Shown one piece after another: positions 12,116 through 13,376 of a stretch of 13,376 bases of DNA. Position numbers and translations under genes: made by a program. This stretch comes from an uncultured Clostridia bacterium. GTDB taxonomy: Bacteria > Bacillota > Clostridia > Oscillospirales > CAG-272. Where the stretch lies: assembly GCA_904501985.1 (NCBI GenBank), contig CAJGCT010000044.1, forward strand, positions 1-13,376, read 5' to 3'. The first letter of the stretch is position 1, and each line of letters begins with the position of its first letter. The notes under the pieces were generated by a model. That model worked only from the letters and a program-made list of their open reading frames with translations, was not told the DNA's origin and ran no database searches.

Positions 12116-13376
12116 ATGAAAGAATACACAAACAGCACAAAACTTGCCCGTGGAGTATCTATCGTACTCGGTGCTATGCTGATTATCGGCACCGCACTTC
12201 CGGTACGTGCCGAGGACAAGCTCTCCCCTGCCCTTGACATCATCTCAAAGGAATATACCGTAGCCACAAACGGCATTGTTGGCACAGATATTTACTTTTC
12301 CGCCGAAGACCTGTCTTTGACACTTGGAGTAGAGTCGGTAGGAAAAATAACTATTGTAAGTCTCCCCGAACCTACAATGGGACGCCTTAGTCTGGGTTCA
12401 AGATACGTGGAGGTTGGGCAAACTATTTCCGAGCGAAATCTTGACGCACTGAAATTTGTTCCCTTTGGCAGCGACGAGCTTGCCGCCACATTTAAATTCT
12501 GCCGCGGCAGTGACATTTCCGGCACCACATACACCTGCACCGTATATACAACAAAAAATGTAAACATCGCCCCTGTAATAAAAACCTCAGACAGCATAAC
12601 TGCATCAGCGGAGGCAGATGTATACTCCGGCGTTGTTCATCTCGGAACGATTTTTGCCGATGATCCGGAAGGAGATCCTGTAAGATTTGAAATACTCTCC
12701 CATCCGCAAAACGGAACGCTTAAGCTTACCGATACGGCACGTGGATATTATGAGTATACCGCAAACGAAGGTTATACCGGCAAGGACAGCTTCACCGTAT
12801 GCGTAACGGACAAATACGGCAACCGCTCACAGCCTGCAAAAATTACGCTTCGTGCCGACACGCCGAATGATACCGAAATATTCTCGGACATGAGCGGACA
12901 CTGGGCAAATTCCGCCGTTATTTCCTGCGTGCGTGCAGGTGTAATTGATACCCCCTCTTCAAACGGTACGTTCCTGCCGAATGAAAATCTCAGCCGCGCG
13001 GAGTTTTTGAACTTCGCCATGAGTGCGGCAGGATACAGAGGCTTTTCCGTAAACACAACAGGCTTTGCAGATGATGCAGATATCCCCACCGAGTATAAGG
13101 GGTCTGTAGCCGCCGCAGAAGCTCTTGGAATAATTGACGGTGCGGATGGTTATTTCTACCCCAACAATCAGATAACACGTCTTGAAGCGGCAGTGATAAT
13201 ATCCAGAATCACCGGTATCGGTTCGGCTGATTCTGTAGCGGTATTTGCCGATTCCGACACGATTCCCGTTTGGGCGCAGAGTGCCATGCACGGGCTGTAT
13301 GAAGTGGGAATCCTGCGCGGTACAGGTGACGGAAGCATTGATGCCTATGCTCCCGTGACACGCGGCGCGGCGGCGC
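12116..13376 (+). CDS. Exported SLH-domain surface protein (3' partial)
   Basis: An open frame of 420 codons runs off the window edge. The ATG has AAGGAGG 5 bases upstream. Residues 1-33 are a signal peptide: a basic start, the hydrophobic core VSIVLGAMLIIGTAL, and a likely cut after VRA. Residues ~34-149 include GRLSLGSRYVEVGQTI, reminiscent of CSPG/cadherin-like repeats. Residues ~150-247 form a second beta-sandwich with NGTLKLTDTARGYYEYTA and GYTGKDSFTVCVTDKYGN, typical of bacterial cadherin/Ig-like domains. Three SLH modules then begin at Phe256 (FSDMSGHWA), Phe317 (FADDADIP) and Phe377 (FADSDTIPVWA); the last is cut by the edge. SLH modules bind pyruvylated wall polymers, so the protein should be anchored at the cell surface, presumably by this C-terminal SLH array. 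It is divergent from ilvE; I see no strong promoter in 11981-12110. Confidence 0.93.
   Translation, partial: MKEYTNSTKLARGVSIVLGAMLIIGTALPVRAEDKLSPALDIISKEYTVATNGIVGTDIYFSAEDLSLTLGVESVGKITIVSLPEPTMGRLSLGSRYVEVGQTISERNLDALKFVPFGSDELAATFKFCRGSDISGTTYTCTVYTTKNVNIAPVIKTSDSITASAEADVYSGVVHLGTIFADDPEGDPVRFEILSHPQNGTLKLTDTARGYYEYTANEGYTGKDSFTVCVTDKYGNRSQPAKITLRADTPNDTEIFSDMSGHWANSAVISCVRAGVIDTPSSNGTFLPNENLSRAEFLNFAMSAAGYRGFSVNTTGFADDADIPTEYKGSVAAAEALGIIDGADGYFYPNNQITRLEAAVIISRITGIGSADSVAVFADSDTIPVWAQSAMHGLYEVGILRGTGDGSIDAYAPVTRGAAA

Noticed and set aside
12040..12237. 65-residue plus-strand frame at the SLH gene start
   Set aside because: A different frame across the signal peptide of the SLH protein; the ATG at 12116 has a strong ribosome binding site and a long continuous domain-bearing frame.

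Overview
The window looks like ordinary chromosome from a Firmicute of class Clostridia, probably a gut Oscillospirales/Ruminococcaceae-type organism. This is inferred from moderate GC, strong AGGAGG-type ribosome binding sites, near-consensus sigma-A promoters, a TIGR03905/TSCPD small protein, a FeoB-associated Cys-rich membrane peptide and an S-layer-homology (SLH) surface protein. I see no phage, IS, CRISPR or conjugation genes, and no gene-free stretch longer than about 300 bases.

Layout. (1) 1-3731, plus strand: a compact cluster of a prephenate-dehydratase-like/ACT protein (5' end outside the window), a short uroporphyrinogen-decarboxylase-like protein, a TSCPD-domain protein and a phosphoglucomutase/phosphomannomutase, closed by a strong terminator. 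(2) 3745-4063, minus strand: tRNA-Arg(TCT) then tRNA-His(GTG), behind a consensus promoter and ahead of a terminator. (3) 4165-5650, minus: a MATE-family efflux transporter with its own promoter. (4) 5684-8507, minus: a ferrous iron uptake operon feoA-feoB-Cys-rich peptide, ending in a terminator. (5) 8621-9058, plus: a divergently transcribed DtxR-type iron-dependent repressor. (6) 9118-10770, minus: a SulP anion permease with STAS domain. (7) 10811-11980, minus: branched-chain aminotransferase ilvE with promoter and terminator. (8) 12116 to the window end, plus: an exported SLH protein cut by the edge.

The best-supported regulatory story is the iron module. The regulator keeps the DtxR-type Fe(II) ligand set (Met9, Cys100, Glu103, His104) on a short two-domain scaffold. 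The DNA around it carries three copies of a 16-bp palindrome, RTTAG-N6-CTAAC followed by CGC. One lies just downstream of the feoA -10 box, one lies between the divergent promoters, and one lies in the feoA-feoB gap. The likely logic is repression of ferrous iron import when iron is replete.

The less explained part is the left-hand cluster, where two proteins resemble known enzyme folds but look shortened and probably do not carry out the textbook reactions. I did not find a clear new defence or mobile system; what is new here would be regulatory architecture and the divergent small enzymes.
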